Positions 1-9,331 are shown, counted from the first letter of the stretch. The stretch: 64,000 bases of DNA from Cyanobium sp. CH-040 (GCF_024346135.1 NZ_JAGQCJ010000001.1:62001-126000), one strand, 5' to 3'. Notes: generated by a model from the sequence alone, not told the origin. A program made the numbers and translations.

Positions 1-672
1 CACCGTGGGGCCAACCTGCTGCTCGTGGCGCTTGGTGAGTTCCCGCGCCACCCGCAGGGGCCGGTCGCCCAGCAGCGCCAGCAGATCCTCGAGCAGTTCC
101 AGCAGCCGGTGCGGCGCCTCGAACAGCACCAGCGTGCGCTCCTCCGCCGCCAGCTCCCGCAGCCGGGCCCGCCGCTGGCCGGCCTTGGCGGGCAGGAACC
201 CCTCGAAGCAGAAGCGGCCGCTGGGCAGGCCGCTGCTCACCAGGGCGGTGGTGACGGCGCTGGGGCCGGGCACGCAGATCACCGGCAGACCGGCCTCGCG
301 GGCGGCGGCCACCAGCGCCTCGCCGGGATCGGAGATGCCCGGCAGGCCGGCGTCGCTGATCATCGCCACCGCTTCACCGCCCCGCAGGGCATCGAGCAGT
401 TCGGGGATGCGGCTGGCCTGGTTGTGCTGGTGGAAGCTCAGCAGCCGCGGGCCGCGGCCCTGCTCCCGGTCGCGCAGGCCGAGCTGGTGCAGCAGCAGAC
501 CGCTGCGGCGGGTGTCCTCGCAGGCGAGCCGGTCGACGCCCGCGAGCACACGACGGGCGCGGGGGCTGAGGTCGCCCAGGTTGCCGATCGGTGTGCCCAC
601 CAGATAGAGCACCCCTGGTGCGGGTTCGCTTCCGGCCGCCGATGGCGGGGCTCCATCGGATCGGTCGGGCAC
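1..672 (-). CDS. rsmI: 16S rRNA (cytidine1402-2'-O)-methyltransferase, partial
   Basis: The gene runs leftward and its 3' end lies outside the window. The product methylates the ribose of C1402 in the 16S rRNA decoding centre, using SAM. Visible tetrapyrrole-methylase-fold motifs are VGTPIGNLGDLSPRA near the N-terminus, then ACEDTRRSG, LSFHQHN, MISDAGLPGISDPG and PGPSAVTTALVSSGLPSG, in the order usual for RsmI. The start is taken as GTG at 672; GTG at 612, just before LYLVGTP, is the alternative. It is divergent from cysQ, with only about 44 bp between the two starts. Family assignment is firm; the start is uncertain. Confidence 0.93.
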   Translation of the reverse strand, partial: MPDRSDGAPPSAAGSEPAPGVLYLVGTPIGNLGDLSPRARRVLAGVDRLACEDTRRSGLLLHQLGLRDREQGRGPRLLSFHQHNQASRIPELLDALRGGEAVAMISDAGLPGISDPGEALVAAAREAGLPVICVPGPSAVTTALVSSGLPSGRFCFEGFLPAKAGQRRARLRELAAEERTLVLFEAPHRLLELLEDLLALLGDRPLRVARELTKRHEQQVGPTV

Positions 673-716
673 GTCGAGCGGGGCTCCTGCACAATGCAGG
701 GCCCAGTCTGCTGCCG

Positions 717-1673
717 ATGGCCACCCCTTCCTCAGCGTCGTCGCCCGCCGCCCTGGCCCTGCCCTCCGGCATCAGCCTTGACGCGCTGCTGGCGGAGCTG
801 CGTCGGCTGAGCTGGGGCGCCGCCGACATCCTGCGCGCCTACGGCCGTGGCGAGCAGCCGCCCTACGGCTTCCCGCGCGCCCTGAGCGTGGAAGAGGGTG
901 GCGAGGGGCCGGTGAGCGCGGCCGATCTGGCGGTGAACCGCTGGCTGCTCGATGGCCTGGGCCAGGCGTTTCCCGGCGCTGACTGGACGCTGCTGAGCGA
1001 GGAGACCGCCCGGGAGCAGCTCACCGCCGGTGAACCGCTGGCGGCGGAGTGGCTGTGGATCCTCGATCCGCTCGACGGCACCAAGGACTTCCTGCAGGGC
1101 ACCGGCGAGTACGCCGTGCACCTGGCCCTGGCCCACCGCGGCGTGCCGGTGCTGGGGGTGGTGCTGCTGCCGGAGATGGAGCAGCTGTGGCTGGGGATCA
1201 CCGAGGCCCTGGCCGGCGAGCCTGGGCAGGCCTGGTGCGAGAACCGCACCGGCGAGCGCACACCGGTGCGCTTCAGCAGCCGGCGGCAGCCGGGCGAGCT
1301 GGTGCTGGTGGCCAGCCGCAACCACCGCGACGACCGGCTGGAGCGGCTGGTGGCGGCGTTGGAGCTGGGCGACACCAAGGCGATCGGCAGCGTGGGCGGC
1401 AAGGTGGCCACGATCCTGCGCGGCGAGACGGATCTGTATGTGTCGCTCTCGGGCAAGAGCGCACCGAAGGACTGGGACATGGCCGCCCCCCACGCGGTGC
1501 TGGAGGCCGCCGGCGGCGCCTTCACCCACGCCGACGGCCGGCCTCTCACCTACAACACCGGCGACGTGCGCCAGGCGGGCTGCCTGATCGCCAGCCACGG
1601 CCCCGCCCACGCCGAGCTGTGCGCGCGGGCGGCGGCGGCGATGGCCACGATCGACCCGGGGTTCTTGGTGTGA
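717..1673 (+). CDS. cysQ: 3'(2'),5'-bisphosphate nucleotidase, inositol monophosphatase family
   Basis: This 318-residue protein belongs to the Mg2+-dependent, Li+-sensitive phosphatase superfamily. CysQ members remove the 3'-phosphate of PAP made during sulfate assimilation. The metal-binding signature DPLDGTKDF is at about residues 117-125, an upstream acidic site is in LLSEETA, and the second signature PKDWDMAAPHAVLEAAGG lies near the C-terminus. ATG at 717 is chosen because it gives the normal family length; the frame is open further upstream but those residues do not look conserved. Substrate (PAP versus inositol phosphate) is inferred from the usual cyanobacterial annotation. Confidence 0.88.
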   Translation: MATPSSASSPAALALPSGISLDALLAELRRLSWGAADILRAYGRGEQPPYGFPRALSVEEGGEGPVSAADLAVNRWLLDGLGQAFPGADWTLLSEETAREQLTAGEPLAAEWLWILDPLDGTKDFLQGTGEYAVHLALAHRGVPVLGVVLLPEMEQLWLGITEALAGEPGQAWCENRTGERTPVRFSSRRQPGELVLVASRNHRDDRLERLVAALELGDTKAIGSVGGKVATILRGETDLYVSLSGKSAPKDWDMAAPHAVLEAAGGAFTHADGRPLTYNTGDVRQAGCLIASHGPAHAELCARAAAAMATIDPGFLV

Positions 1674-1729
1674 GCGCGGTGGCGGCCCTGGGCAGCCGGA
1701 TGCCGGCTGGGTAGGGTCCGCTCAGCCGG

Positions 1730-3187
1730 GTGTGGGCCGTGATCGATCGCAGGAACCTCGGCAACCCCTTGCGCTGGTATCTGGCGGCGGTGCTGCTGGG
1801 GATGGTGCTCAACCTGCTGGTGGGCGATCAGGTGCTGAAGTTCCACTACAGCCGGCTGGTGCAGCTGCTGCCGGCGCTGGGGCTGCTGGCGTGGTGTTTC
1901 CGGCCCCAGCCGCCGGCCTTCTTCCGTGAGCCGGTGATCAGCGGCTGGTATGGACTGGGACTGGTGGGTTTTGCCCTCACGGCTCTGGTGGGGGGCTTCC
2001 TGGGGCCGATCCCATGGATCTCACTGGCCTTCCTGGGGCTGGCGCTGCTGCAGTTCGGCCTTCTGCCGCTGCTGCGGCCGGCCTGGCAGCGGCACGGGCC
2101 CGACACGCTGCGCGTGCTGGCGCTGTTCGCCCTGGCGGTGCTGGGGATCGACGTGGGCATCTGGCTGGCTGTGACCATCCAGGGCCAGACCCCCTACGCC
2201 TACACCTACTGGCTCACGCCACAGAGCTCCCTCGACCATGTGCCCTACCTGCATCTGAATGTGCGCTGGGCCAATCAGCTGCCGGTGCTGCTGATCTGGA
2301 GCTTCGTGCCGCTCCTGCAGCAGCTGCAGCAGGGCGAGATCCGGCGGCTGCGCTGGTTCTGGTGGCCGGTGTGTGCTGCGATTCCGCTGCTGGGAATGGC
2401 CCAGATCCTGTTCAGCAACGGCGATGGCGCCTTCCTGGCGGCGGCGGCGGCCACGGCGCTGATGGCCCTGCTGGGCTGGCGCGGTGACGGAGCGCAGCGC
2501 CGCCTGTGGTGGAGCGCCACGGTGGCGATGCTGGCCGCCGTCCTGGTGGCCGGGTTCGGCGACTGGCTGCTGGACGGCAGCCGCTTCTTCGTGGGCGGGC
2601 TGGTGGAGCGCAACGTGAGCGAGCTCAGCGAAGGTCTGGAGCGCGAGGGCATGCGCCTGGGTGTGTGGCGGCAGCACCTGCGGGCGGCGCTCGGGTCGCC
2701 GCTGTGGGGCGGCGGCATCCAGGCCCTGCCGCCGGAGCGCACGCTGTGCACCCCCCACAATCTCTGGGTGGGGCTGCTGCACTGGACGGGCCTTTTGGGC
2801 ACGGGCTGCGCCCTGCTGCTGGCGGGCGCCTTCGTGCCGCGGCGCTGGAGCCAGCTGGCCCGCCTGTCCCGGGCGGCACCGCTGCTGGCGGCCTTGTTCG
2901 TGTATCAGCTAGTGGACGACATCTGGCTGCGGCCCTTCGCGCTGGCGGTGCTGCTGGTGGTGCTGCCGGGGCTGCTGGCCGGCGTGCCGGAGCCTCCGCC
3001 ACAAACGAGCCAGCCGCTCCAGCCGGGGTGGCTGAAGCGGCTGGCGTTTCCGGCGGTGACCTACCGCTTCCTCACCCTGCTGGGGGTGCTGCTGGTGGTG
3101 GTGTCGTTCGTGCTGCCGGAGGGGGTGCAGATCGGCCCCTCGCCGCTGGTGCAGCAACGCGGGGCCGAGTGCCTGCTGTTCTTCTAG
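1730..3187 (+). CDS. O-antigen ligase / Wzy-like polytopic membrane protein
   Basis: A protein of 485 residues with about ten to twelve hydrophobic segments. A long extramembrane stretch (about residues 290-340) holds [21 protein letters not shown] and then [17 protein letters not shown] Gly-rich loop followed by PHN and another membrane segment is the pattern of the WaaL/Wzy_C family, which ligates or polymerises O-antigen or other surface glycans. The start is GTG at 1730; GTG at 1739 is also possible. Its stop codon overlaps that of the convergent pnp in a single CTAG. Ligase versus polymerase cannot be decided from sequence alone. Confidence 0.7.
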   Translation: MWAVIDRRNLGNPLRWYLAAVLLGMVLNLLVGDQVLKFHYSRLVQLLPALGLLAWCFRPQPPAFFREPVISGWYGLGLVGFALTALVGGFLGPIPWISLAFLGLALLQFGLLPLLRPAWQRHGPDTLRVLALFALAVLGIDVGIWLAVTIQGQTPYAYTYWLTPQSSLDHVPYLHLNVRWANQLPVLLIWSFVPLLQQLQQGEIRRLRWFWWPVCAAIPLLGMAQILFSNGDGAFLAAAAATALMALLGWRGDGAQRRLWWSATVAMLAAVLVAGFGDWLLDGSRFFVGGLVERNVSELSEGLEREGMRLGVWRQHLRAALGSPLWGGGIQALPPERTLCTPHNLWVGLLHWTGLLGTGCALLLAGAFVPRRWSQLARLSRAAPLLAALFVYQLVDDIWLRPFALAVLLVVLPGLLAGVPEPPPQTSQPLQPGWLKRLAFPAVTYRFLTLLGVLLVVVSFVLPEGVQIGPSPLVQQRGAECLLFF

Positions 3188-5310
3188 ACCGGCAGCGGCG
3201 CGTCGGGCTGGGGGACGCCGCGGAGGGTGAGGTTGATGCGGCCGCGGTTGTCGATCTCGCGCACGCGCACGGTCACCTGGTCGCCCACGTTGACCACGTC
3301 CTCCACCTTCTCCACCCGCTCCTCGCTCAGCTGGGAGATGTGGATCATGCCCTCCTTGCCGGGGAGGATCTCCACGAAGGCGCCGATGGGGATCACGCGG
3401 GTGACGCCGCCGGTGAACACCTCGCCCTCCGAAACCCGGCGGGTGAGGCCCTCGATGATCCGCTGGGCCTCCTCGGCCGCGGCACCGTCGTGGCTGGCGA
3501 TGGTCACCACGCCGCCGTCCTCGATGTCGATCTTGGTGTTGGTGCGCTCGGTGATGCCCTTGATCGTGCGGCCGCCGGGGCCGATCACGGTGCCGATCAG
3601 CTCCGGATCGATGCGGAAGCTGAGCAGGCGCGGGGCGTGGGGGCTGAGGGTGTCGCGGGGCTTGTCGATCGCCGCCAGCATCTTCTCGAGGATGTGCAGG
3701 CGGGCGGGACGGGCCTGGTTCACCGCCTCGGCCACGGTCTTCACGGCCAGGCCGGTGATTTTCATGTCCATCTGAAGGGCGGTGATGCCCTTGTCGGTGC
3801 CGGCCACCTTGAAGTCCATGTCACCGAGGAAGTCCTCGATGCCCTGGATGTCGGTGAGGATGCGCACCTCGTCGCCCTCCTTGATCAGGCCCATGGCGGC
3901 CCCGCTCACGGGCGCCTTGAGGGGCACGCCGGCATCCATCAGCGCCAGGGTGCTGCCGCACACCGAGCCCATGGAGGTGGAGCCGTTGGAGCTGAGGCAC
4001 TCCGACACCACGCGCAGCACGTAGGGGAAGGATTCCTTGGGCGGCAGCACCGGCACCAGGGCGCGCTCGGCGAGGGCGCCGTGGCCGATCTCGCGCCGGC
4101 CAGGGCTGCGCATCGGCTTGGTCTCGCCGGTGGAGTAGGGCGGGAAGTTGTAGTGGTGCAGGTAGGTCTTCTCGGTGGACGGGTTGAGGTCGTCCAGTTC
4201 CTGGGCGTCGGAGGGGGTGCCGAGGGTGGCGCAGGAGAGCACCTGGGTGAGGCCGCGCTGGAACAGGGCCGAGCCGTGCACGCGCTTCGGCAGCACGCCG
4301 GCGGCGGCGCTGATCGGGCGCACCTCGTCGAGGGCGCGGCCGTCCACGCGCTTGCCCTCGTTGAGGATCTGACCGCGCATCAGCTGCTTGGTGAGGGCCT
4401 TGAAGGAATTGCCCAGGGCCTTGCCGGCGGCGGCCACACGCACCGGCTCGTCCTCGGCCAGGCCGGCGATCTTACCGGCCACCTCGGCCTTGATGGCATC
4501 GAGGCGGCTGTCGCGCTCCTCCTTGCTGAGCTCGAAGTGCTTGAGCACCTCACCGATGGCGGCGGAGCACTCCTGCTCCAGGTAGGCGGGCAGGGTGGTG
4601 TCCACGGGCTGGGGCTCGGGGATCACCTGCTCGATGCCCAGGTCCTTGAGCAGGGCCTGCTGGGCCTTGATCAGCTCGCACACCGCCTCGTAGCCGAAGT
4701 CGATGGCCTCGATCACGTCCTGCTCGGGCAGCTGGTTGGCGCCCGCCTCCACCATGATCACGCCCTCGGGCGTGCCGGCCACCACCAGATCGAGCTCGGA
4801 GCGCTCGATCTCACGGAAGCTGGGGTTGAGGATGAAGTCGTCGCCCAGCAGCCCCACGCGCACGGCGGCCATGGGCCCGTGGAAGGGGATCCTGGCCAGC
4901 AGGGTGGCCAGGGAGGCGCCGGTGACGGCGAGCACATCGGGCGGCACCCGCTCATCGAGCGACAGGCAGGTGGCCACGATCTGCAGGTCGTCGCGCATCC
5001 AGCCCGGGAACAGGGGCCGCATGGGGCGGTCGATCAGCCGGGCGGTGAGGGTGGCGCGCTCGGGGGGGCGGGATTCGCGGCGGATGAAGCTGCCGGGGAT
5101 GCGACCGGCGGCGTACAGCCGCTCCTCGTAGTCGCAGATCAGGGGCAGGAAGTCGATGCCTTCACGGCCGCCGGAGCGGGTGGCCGTGACCAGCACAGCC
5201 GTGTCCCCGCATTCGATCATCACCGAACCGCCGGCCTGGGGCGCGAAGCGGCCTGTGGTCAGCCGGATCTCCCGACCATCGAAGGAGATCGACTGAGTCT
5301 GTCCTTGCAC
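3184..5310 (-). CDS. pnp: Polyribonucleotide nucleotidyltransferase (PNPase)
   Basis: A 708-residue PNPase, the phosphorolytic 3'-5' exoribonuclease of bacterial mRNA decay. It shows two RNase PH domains (the first begins [20 protein letters not shown]; the second contains GGRREIGHG-like and STSMGSVCG motifs), a helical linker, a KH domain with GxxG ([11 protein letters not shown]) and a C-terminal S1 domain ([20 protein letters not shown], then [11 protein letters not shown]). Length is normal. It is the last gene of a leftward group rseP-nth-rpsN-pnp, about 45 bp below rpsN, although a separate promoter may exist. It ends tail to tail with the ligase-like gene. Confidence 0.97.
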   Translation of the reverse strand: MQGQTQSISFDGREIRLTTGRFAPQAGGSVMIECGDTAVLVTATRSGGREGIDFLPLICDYEERLYAAGRIPGSFIRRESRPPERATLTARLIDRPMRPLFPGWMRDDLQIVATCLSLDERVPPDVLAVTGASLATLLARIPFHGPMAAVRVGLLGDDFILNPSFREIERSELDLVVAGTPEGVIMVEAGANQLPEQDVIEAIDFGYEAVCELIKAQQALLKDLGIEQVIPEPQPVDTTLPAYLEQECSAAIGEVLKHFELSKEERDSRLDAIKAEVAGKIAGLAEDEPVRVAAAGKALGNSFKALTKQLMRGQILNEGKRVDGRALDEVRPISAAAGVLPKRVHGSALFQRGLTQVLSCATLGTPSDAQELDDLNPSTEKTYLHHYNFPPYSTGETKPMRSPGRREIGHGALAERALVPVLPPKESFPYVLRVVSECLSSNGSTSMGSVCGSTLALMDAGVPLKAPVSGAAMGLIKEGDEVRILTDIQGIEDFLGDMDFKVAGTDKGITALQMDMKITGLAVKTVAEAVNQARPARLHILEKMLAAIDKPRDTLSPHAPRLLSFRIDPELIGTVIGPGGRTIKGITERTNTKIDIEDGGVVTIASHDGAAAEEAQRIIEGLTRRVSEGEVFTGGVTRVIPIGAFVEILPGKEGMIHISQLSEERVEKVEDVVNVGDQVTVRVREIDNRGRINLTLRGVPQPDAPLPV

Positions 5311-5354
5311 TGGGCGTTATCTCTCTTTGTCGCGAGAGATTCTCGCACCCGGGG

Positions 5355-5657
5355 TCACCAGGACGACTTGACAACCCCTGGCAGCTCGCCCTTGTGGGCC
5401 CGCTCGCGCAGCTGGTTGCGGCAGAGGCCGAAGTCGCGGTACACGCCGCGGGGCTTGCCGGTGGCCCAGCAGCGGTTGCGGATGCGGCTGGGGGCGCTGT
5501 TGCGGGGCAGGTTCTGGATCTTGCGGTGGATCTCCAGCCGCTCCATGGGATCGGCGGCCGCGGCGAAGGCGGCCTGGAGGGCGGCGCGCTTGGCGGCGAA
5601 GCGCTGCACGAGCTTCTTGCGCTTCTCGTCGCGCGCGATCATCGACTTCTTCGCCAT
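5355..5657 (-). CDS. rpsN: 30S ribosomal protein S14
   Basis: This is the 100-residue S14, long (C-minus) form without zinc-binding cysteine pairs. It starts [17 protein letters not shown] and contains [20 protein letters not shown] and a C-terminal [12 protein letters not shown] segment. A longer frame with an upstream ATG at 5696 exists, but the start at 5657 gives exactly the family length and N-terminus. S14 helps assemble the 30S head. It lies between nth and pnp on the same strand. Confidence 0.97.
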   Translation of the reverse strand: MAKKSMIARDEKRKKLVQRFAAKRAALQAAFAAAADPMERLEIHRKIQNLPRNSAPSRIRNRCWATGKPRGVYRDFGLCRNQLRERAHKGELPGVVKSSW

Positions 5658-5700
5658 GCGGGCTGCGGAACCTGGGTGTGCGGAGCCATCCACCATACCG

Positions 5701-6342
5701 CTAGGGGTGGCTGGGGCAGAGGTGAGCGATGGGGCAGGCGGGGCACTGCGGTTTGCGGGCGGTGCACACGGCGCGGCCGTGGAAGATCAGGCGGATCGAG
5801 AGGTTCTGCCACTCGGGCCGGGGCACCAGCTTCATCAGATCGGGCTCGATCCGGCCCGGTTCGCTGTGGCGCGACAGGCGCAGGCGCTGGGCCAGGCGGC
5901 TCACGTGGGTGTCCACGGTGACGCCGGCGTTGATGCCGTAGGCCCAGGCCAGCACCACCGAGGCGGTCTTGCGGGCCACGCCGGGCAGCTCCAGCAGCTC
6001 CTCCATCGTCTGCGGCACCACACCGCCGTGGCGATCGATCAGCAGCCGCGAGGCGCCCACGATGTTCTTCGCCTTGTTGCGGAAGAAGCCGGCGGATTTC
6101 ACGTAGGGCTCCACCTCGCCGGGCTCGGCGGCGGCGGCGGCGGCTGCATCAGGGAAGCGCGCGAACAGGGCCGGCGTGATCCGGTTCACCCGCTCGTCGG
6201 TGCACTGGGCCGAGAGCATGGTGGCGATCAGCAGCTCGTAGGGGGTGCGCCAGTCGAGCGAGCAGGTGGCGTGGGGGTAGAGCGCGCCCAGCCGCTCGAG
6301 GATCTGCGGGGCGCGGCTGCGGGCGCTGGGGAAGCGCGGCAT
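5701..6342 (-). CDS. nth: Endonuclease III
   Basis: A 213-residue DNA glycosylase/AP lyase of base excision repair that removes oxidised pyrimidines. It has the helix-hairpin-helix [14 protein letters not shown] with catalytic Lys125, the catalytic Asp144 in [12 protein letters not shown], and a C-terminal 4Fe-4S loop with spacing C-x6-C-x2-C-x5-C ([17 protein letters not shown]). An alanine run (about residues 66-72) sits in a surface loop. It begins 1 bp after the rseP stop, so the two are probably cotranscribed and translationally coupled. Confidence 0.96.
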   Translation of the reverse strand: MPRFPSARSRAPQILERLGALYPHATCSLDWRTPYELLIATMLSAQCTDERVNRITPALFARFPDAAAAAAAEPGEVEPYVKSAGFFRNKAKNIVGASRLLIDRHGGVVPQTMEELLELPGVARKTASVVLAWAYGINAGVTVDTHVSRLAQRLRLSRHSEPGRIEPDLMKLVPRPEWQNLSIRLIFHGRAVCTARKPQCPACPIAHLCPSHP

Positions 6343-6343
6343 C

Positions 6344-7432
6344 TCAGCGGGCCAGGAGCTGCTGCACTGCGGGCAGCTGGGAGGTGTCCTTGACGATCAG
6401 CACCAGGCTGAGGCCCACCAGGAACACGAAGCCCGACTGCATGAAGGCCATCTGGAAGCGCTCGGGCAGGGGCCGGCCGCGCAGGCCCTCGAGCAGCAGC
6501 AGCACGAACTGGCCGCCGTCGAGCAGGGGCAGGGGCAGGGCGTTGAGCACCGCCAGGTTGATCGAGATCAGGGCGGTGAACAGGAACAGGCTGCCGCCGC
6601 CCTGCTGGGCCAGGGAGGCGCCCATCTCCACGATCTTCACCGGCCCGCTCACCTGGCCGGCGGTCTCGCCGAAGTGGGTGAGCAGGGTGAGGAAGCCGCC
6701 GGCGGTGCGGCCCAGCAGAGTGGTGAAGTCGTGGTTGGCCTGGCGGATCGGCTCCAGGGGCCCGCGGGCGGGCCGGTAGGCCTCGCTGCCGAAGGGCTGC
6801 AGCTGGGCGCCCACGCGGCCGGTGCCGCCCTGATCGGCGGGGGTGAGCCGCAGCTGCACCGGAGCGCCGCTGCGCTCGGCCACCAGCTCCAGCGACTGGC
6901 CGGGGGAGGCCTGGATGCGCTGCACGAGCTCGGCCACCGCCTGCGAGCCGCCGGCGAGGGGGGTGCCGGCGAGGCTCACGATGCGGTCGCCGGCCTGGAG
7001 GCCGGCGAGGGCGGCGGGCTGGCCGGCCTGCACGCCGCTCACCAGCACGCCGGGGGTGGCGCTGAAGCCGGCGGGGATGCCCACGAAGGTGCTCTGGGCC
7101 ACCAGCACCAGCCAGGCCAGCAGCAGGTTGGCGAGCACACCGGCGGCGATCACCAGGGCCCGCTGGGGCAGGGGGCGGTTGGTGAGCAGGTCGGGGTCGT
7201 CCTTGGGGATAGCGGTGCCGGCGTCGTCGTCGGGGAACGACACGAAGCCGCCCAGGGGAATGGCCCGCAGGGCGAACTGCACGCCGCGGCGGCGGCGCTG
7301 CAGCAGCACCGGCCCGAAGCCGATCGAGAAGCCGCTGACGCGGATGCCCTGCCAGGTGGCGGCGAGGAAGTGGCCGGCCTCATGCACCACGATCAGGCCG
7401 GCGAGGATCGCCAGAGCCGCCAGAACACCCAT
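6344..7432 (-). CDS. rseP: RIP metalloprotease RseP (site-2 protease)
   Basis: A 362-residue intramembrane zinc metalloprotease. HEAGH (residues 17-21) in the first membrane helix supplies two zinc ligands and the catalytic Glu. The C-terminal membrane motif LNALPLPLLDGG supplies the third ligand. A PDZ domain lies between (about residues 120-205, with LAGLQAGDRIVSLAGTPL). Site-2 proteases cut membrane-anchored anti-sigma factors or clear signal-peptide remnants; the substrate here is unknown. Its ATG directly follows the stop of the pentapeptide-repeat gene, and nth begins 1 bp after its own stop. Confidence 0.94.
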   Translation of the reverse strand: MGVLAALAILAGLIVVHEAGHFLAATWQGIRVSGFSIGFGPVLLQRRRRGVQFALRAIPLGGFVSFPDDDAGTAIPKDDPDLLTNRPLPQRALVIAAGVLANLLLAWLVLVAQSTFVGIPAGFSATPGVLVSGVQAGQPAALAGLQAGDRIVSLAGTPLAGGSQAVAELVQRIQASPGQSLELVAERSGAPVQLRLTPADQGGTGRVGAQLQPFGSEAYRPARGPLEPIRQANHDFTTLLGRTAGGFLTLLTHFGETAGQVSGPVKIVEMGASLAQQGGGSLFLFTALISINLAVLNALPLPLLDGGQFVLLLLEGLRGRPLPERFQMAFMQSGFVFLVGLSLVLIVKDTSQLPAVQQLLAR

Positions 7433-8194
7433 TCAGGTCGCGTCGCGTCGGACGTCCATTGTGGGGCCGCTGGCGGCTGCACCGCTGAACGGCAGTGGCC
7501 TGTCGGCGAGGGTGCCGCTGAGGTCGGCCTCCTGGAAGTCGGCGCCCTCGAGGCGGGCGCCGCGCAGATCGGCCTGGCTGAGGCGGGCCCGGGCGAAGCG
7601 GGCGCCGCTGAGATCGGCCGCGGAGAGATCGGCGCCAGTGAGGTCGGCGTCGCTGAAATCGGCCCCCTGCAGATCCACGCCGTGCAGGTCGGCATGGCGC
7701 AGCACCGTGCCGGAGAAGTTGGCGCCGCGCCAGCGGCTGAAGGGAATGCGCAGGCCCTCGAGGTTGGCGCGCTGCAGATCGAAACCGTCCTGCCAGATCC
7801 CATCGGCGGAGAGATCCTCGATGGCGCGGATGCGGCCGAGGCTGTTGGTGGCGCCACCCTCGCGCTGGGCGAGCAGCAGATCGAACATCTCGTGATGCTC
7901 CCGCTCCTTGCGCTTGCCGGCTTCGAAGATGTACACGAAGGCGGCGGCCACGATGCTGAACGACTCGACGTTGCCGATGTCGATGATGTCGAGATAGTTG
8001 CTGGTGAGGCAGTCCTGCGCGAGCTGGGAGTCGTGGCAGTTCTGGAAGCGGTTCACCGCCGAGAGCAGGGCGAAGGAGCAGGCCGCGGCGATCAGCACCC
8101 GGAAGCGGAAGGAGCGGTCGAGATAGCGAAAGAAGGGCGAGCACCGGCGGCGCTGCTGGCGTTGATACCAGGTGGTGGCGGGTTTGCTTCTCAT
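7433..8194 (-). CDS. Membrane-anchored pentapeptide-repeat protein
   Basis: A 253-residue protein. After a basic N-terminus come hydrophobic segments at about residues 30-45 (FRVLIAAACSFALLSAV) and 75-90 (SFSIVAAAFVYIFEA). A polar linker leads to roughly 16 pentapeptide repeats of A(D/N)LxG type (HADLHGVDLQGADFSDADL, continuing) that should form a right-handed quadrilateral helix. ATG at 8194 is chosen because it overlaps the stop of the upstream AbrB-like gene (ATGA); a longer frame reaching 8314 overlaps that gene and looks unlike coding. Its stop abuts the rseP ATG. The function of such cyanobacterial proteins is unknown. Confidence 0.8.
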   Translation of the reverse strand: MRSKPATTWYQRQQRRRCSPFFRYLDRSFRFRVLIAAACSFALLSAVNRFQNCHDSQLAQDCLTSNYLDIIDIGNVESFSIVAAAFVYIFEAGKRKEREHHEMFDLLLAQREGGATNSLGRIRAIEDLSADGIWQDGFDLQRANLEGLRIPFSRWRGANFSGTVLRHADLHGVDLQGADFSDADLTGADLSAADLSGARFARARLSQADLRGARLEGADFQEADLSGTLADRPLPFSGAAASGPTMDVRRDAT

Positions 8195-8412
8195 GGGGTG
8201 CGGGATGGGGTTGCGGCCGCATGGGCCAGGGCGCGATCCAGGCGCTGCCGCTGCTTGGGTTCGTGGAGCCAGAGCTCCGCATCGGGAATGGTGATGGCGG
8301 TTTTGATCAGCCACACCCCAGGCTCAGGTGATTCCACGAGCATGGTGCGGCCAGCCCACTCCTTGCCCAGGGAGATCTGACCACTGGCGCCCACCTGCTT
8401 CACCACAGCCAT
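8191..8412 (-). CDS. AbrB/MazE-like DNA-binding antitoxin or regulator
   Basis: A 73-residue protein whose N-terminus MAVVKQVGASGQISLGKEWAG matches the swapped-hairpin AbrB/SpoVT fold (beta strand, G-Q-I-x-L, then a basic turn). The C-terminal half is polar (LHEPKQRQRLDRALAHAAA). Such proteins are usually antitoxins binding a PIN or MazF toxin encoded just downstream. Here the next gene, coupled by ATGA, is a pentapeptide-repeat membrane protein and no toxin is seen. A pair of CTGTACAG palindromes lies about 75-90 bp upstream and may be its operator. Confidence 0.68.
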   Translation of the reverse strand: MAVVKQVGASGQISLGKEWAGRTMLVESPEPGVWLIKTAITIPDAELWLHEPKQRQRLDRALAHAAATPSRTP

Positions 8413-8484
8413 CGTTCATGCCTTCATGCGTTGGTGCCAGTGCAAGGGGGCTGCTGCGGAGTGCTGATCGGGGCCAATCGCGAT

Positions 8485-8501
8485 CTGTACAGCCTGTACA
8501 G
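8485..8501 (-). promoter_or_regulatory. Tandem palindromic operator candidate (CTGTACAG x2)
   Basis: Two copies of the self-complementary octamer CTGTACAG start 9 bp apart (8485-8492 and 8494-8501); the second extends to the decamer CCTGTACAGG. They lie 73-90 bp upstream of the AbrB-like gene starting at 8412, where an autoregulatory operator would be expected. Binding is inferred. Confidence 0.45.
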
Positions 8502-8547
8502 GTTGGATCACCCTTGCCATCAAGCCTGAGTGGATGTTGATCGCTGC

Positions 8548-8721
8548 CTACACCGCCACGGGGAGCTGGGCCTTGAACGGCTCGGCCAGCAGCCTGGCCA
8601 GCCCCGCCGGGTTGCGGATGTCCCTGAGGGTGGGGTGGCGAAACAGGATCGCTCCGGTGTCGGCATCCAGCAGCCGCTCCATGCCTTCCAGCTGGGTGCT
8701 CAGCTGTTGGGATTGATGCAT
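8548..8721 (-). CDS. 57-residue hypothetical protein downstream of DUF5615 gene
   Basis: A short frame begins MHQSQQLSTQLEGMERLLDA, continues with a segment containing AILFRHPTLRDIRNPAGLARLL, and ends QLPVAV. Its ATG is 7 bp after the stop of the DUF5615 gene, on the same strand and in the tight spacing typical of this genome, so it may be a third gene of that module. It is predicted mainly helical with an amphipathic first half. I do not recognise the family. The compact position supports it; the short length keeps confidence moderate. Confidence 0.45.
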   Translation of the reverse strand: MHQSQQLSTQLEGMERLLDADTGAILFRHPTLRDIRNPAGLARLLAEPFKAQLPVAV

Positions 8722-8728
8722 CGGTTGC

Positions 8729-9076
8729 TCATGTCTTGCGCAGGATCAGCAGGGAGGTGGTCGGTTCTGCAATGAAGGATTCGATGGTGGAGCAATCCCT
8801 GAGAAGGCACTGCAGGATCTTGGCCGTGCTCGTGTTGCCGACCAGGAGCCAGACCACCTTGGGTGGCGAACCATGAAGGAGGCTCAAGCCTTTGAAATCG
8901 TCATCCTTGGTGACAACTGTGAATCCTGTCTTACCGGCGAGTACCCAGATCTTCTGATCGGAAGCCCCCTTCAGCCCTAAGTCTCGGACATGAGCGCTGC
9001 CAGGGAATGCATCGGATAGTGCTGCCGCGAGCCTTGGGCTGAGATTTTCATCGAAAAGCAACCGCCCTGCCATCAC
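8729..9076 (-). CDS. DUF5615 PIN-like protein (putative toxin)
   Basis: A 115-residue protein. LLFDENLSPRLAAAL at the N-terminus supplies the first conserved Asp, SDQKIWVLAGKTGFTVVTKDDDF the central acidic pair, and KVVWLLVGNTSTA the following strand. This is the DUF5615 family, a compact PIN-like fold that almost always follows a DUF433 gene and is proposed to be the nuclease toxin of a TA-like pair. The DUF433 gene is 21 bp upstream on the same strand. The Asp residues expected for metal binding are present. Activity is inferred from the family context. Confidence 0.82.
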   Translation of the reverse strand: MMAGRLLFDENLSPRLAAALSDAFPGSAHVRDLGLKGASDQKIWVLAGKTGFTVVTKDDDFKGLSLLHGSPPKVVWLLVGNTSTAKILQCLLRDCSTIESFIAEPTTSLLILRKT

Positions 9077-9097
9077 CAGATCAGGAAGCTGCGGGGC

Positions 9098-9331
9098 TCA
9101 GGCCACGGTGAGTGCGCTGAGGCGCTTCTCGCGATCTGCCGCGTAGCGCAGAACGGCCTGGATGTGTTTCGCTTGCAGATCGGGGAAATCAGCGAGAAGT
9201 TCGTCAGGGCTCATGCCACTGGCGAGGTACTCCAGAACATCCGAAACCGTGATGCGCGTTCCGGCTACGCATGGCTTGCCGCTGCGTACCCCTGGGGTGC
9301 AGGTGATCAGGGTGCTGGGCTGGCTTGTCAT
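9098..9331 (-). CDS. DUF433 antitoxin-like DNA-binding protein
   Basis: A 77-residue protein with the DUF433 signature: PGVRSGKPCVAGTRITVSDV, then LEYLASGMSPDELLADFPDL and a helical tail HIQAVLRYAADREKR, which together form a winged-helix/MerR-like DNA-binding fold. DUF433 proteins pair with DUF5615, as here, and are taken to be the antitoxin and autorepressor. ATG at 9331 (MTSQPSTLITCTPG) is preferred to a longer frame reaching 9379. A perfect inverted repeat (GCCATTC-CC-GAATGGC) lies about 45 bp upstream. Confidence 0.8.
   Translation of the reverse strand: MTSQPSTLITCTPGVRSGKPCVAGTRITVSDVLEYLASGMSPDELLADFPDLQAKHIQAVLRYAADREKRLSALTVA

Noticed and set aside
2506-6393. A 1295-codon open frame on the plus strand across the ligase-like gene, pnp, rpsN and nth
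   Set aside because: It lies antisense to or out of frame with clearly conserved genes. Long antisense frames are expected at this GC, and the translation is Gly/Ala/Arg/His-rich without domains.
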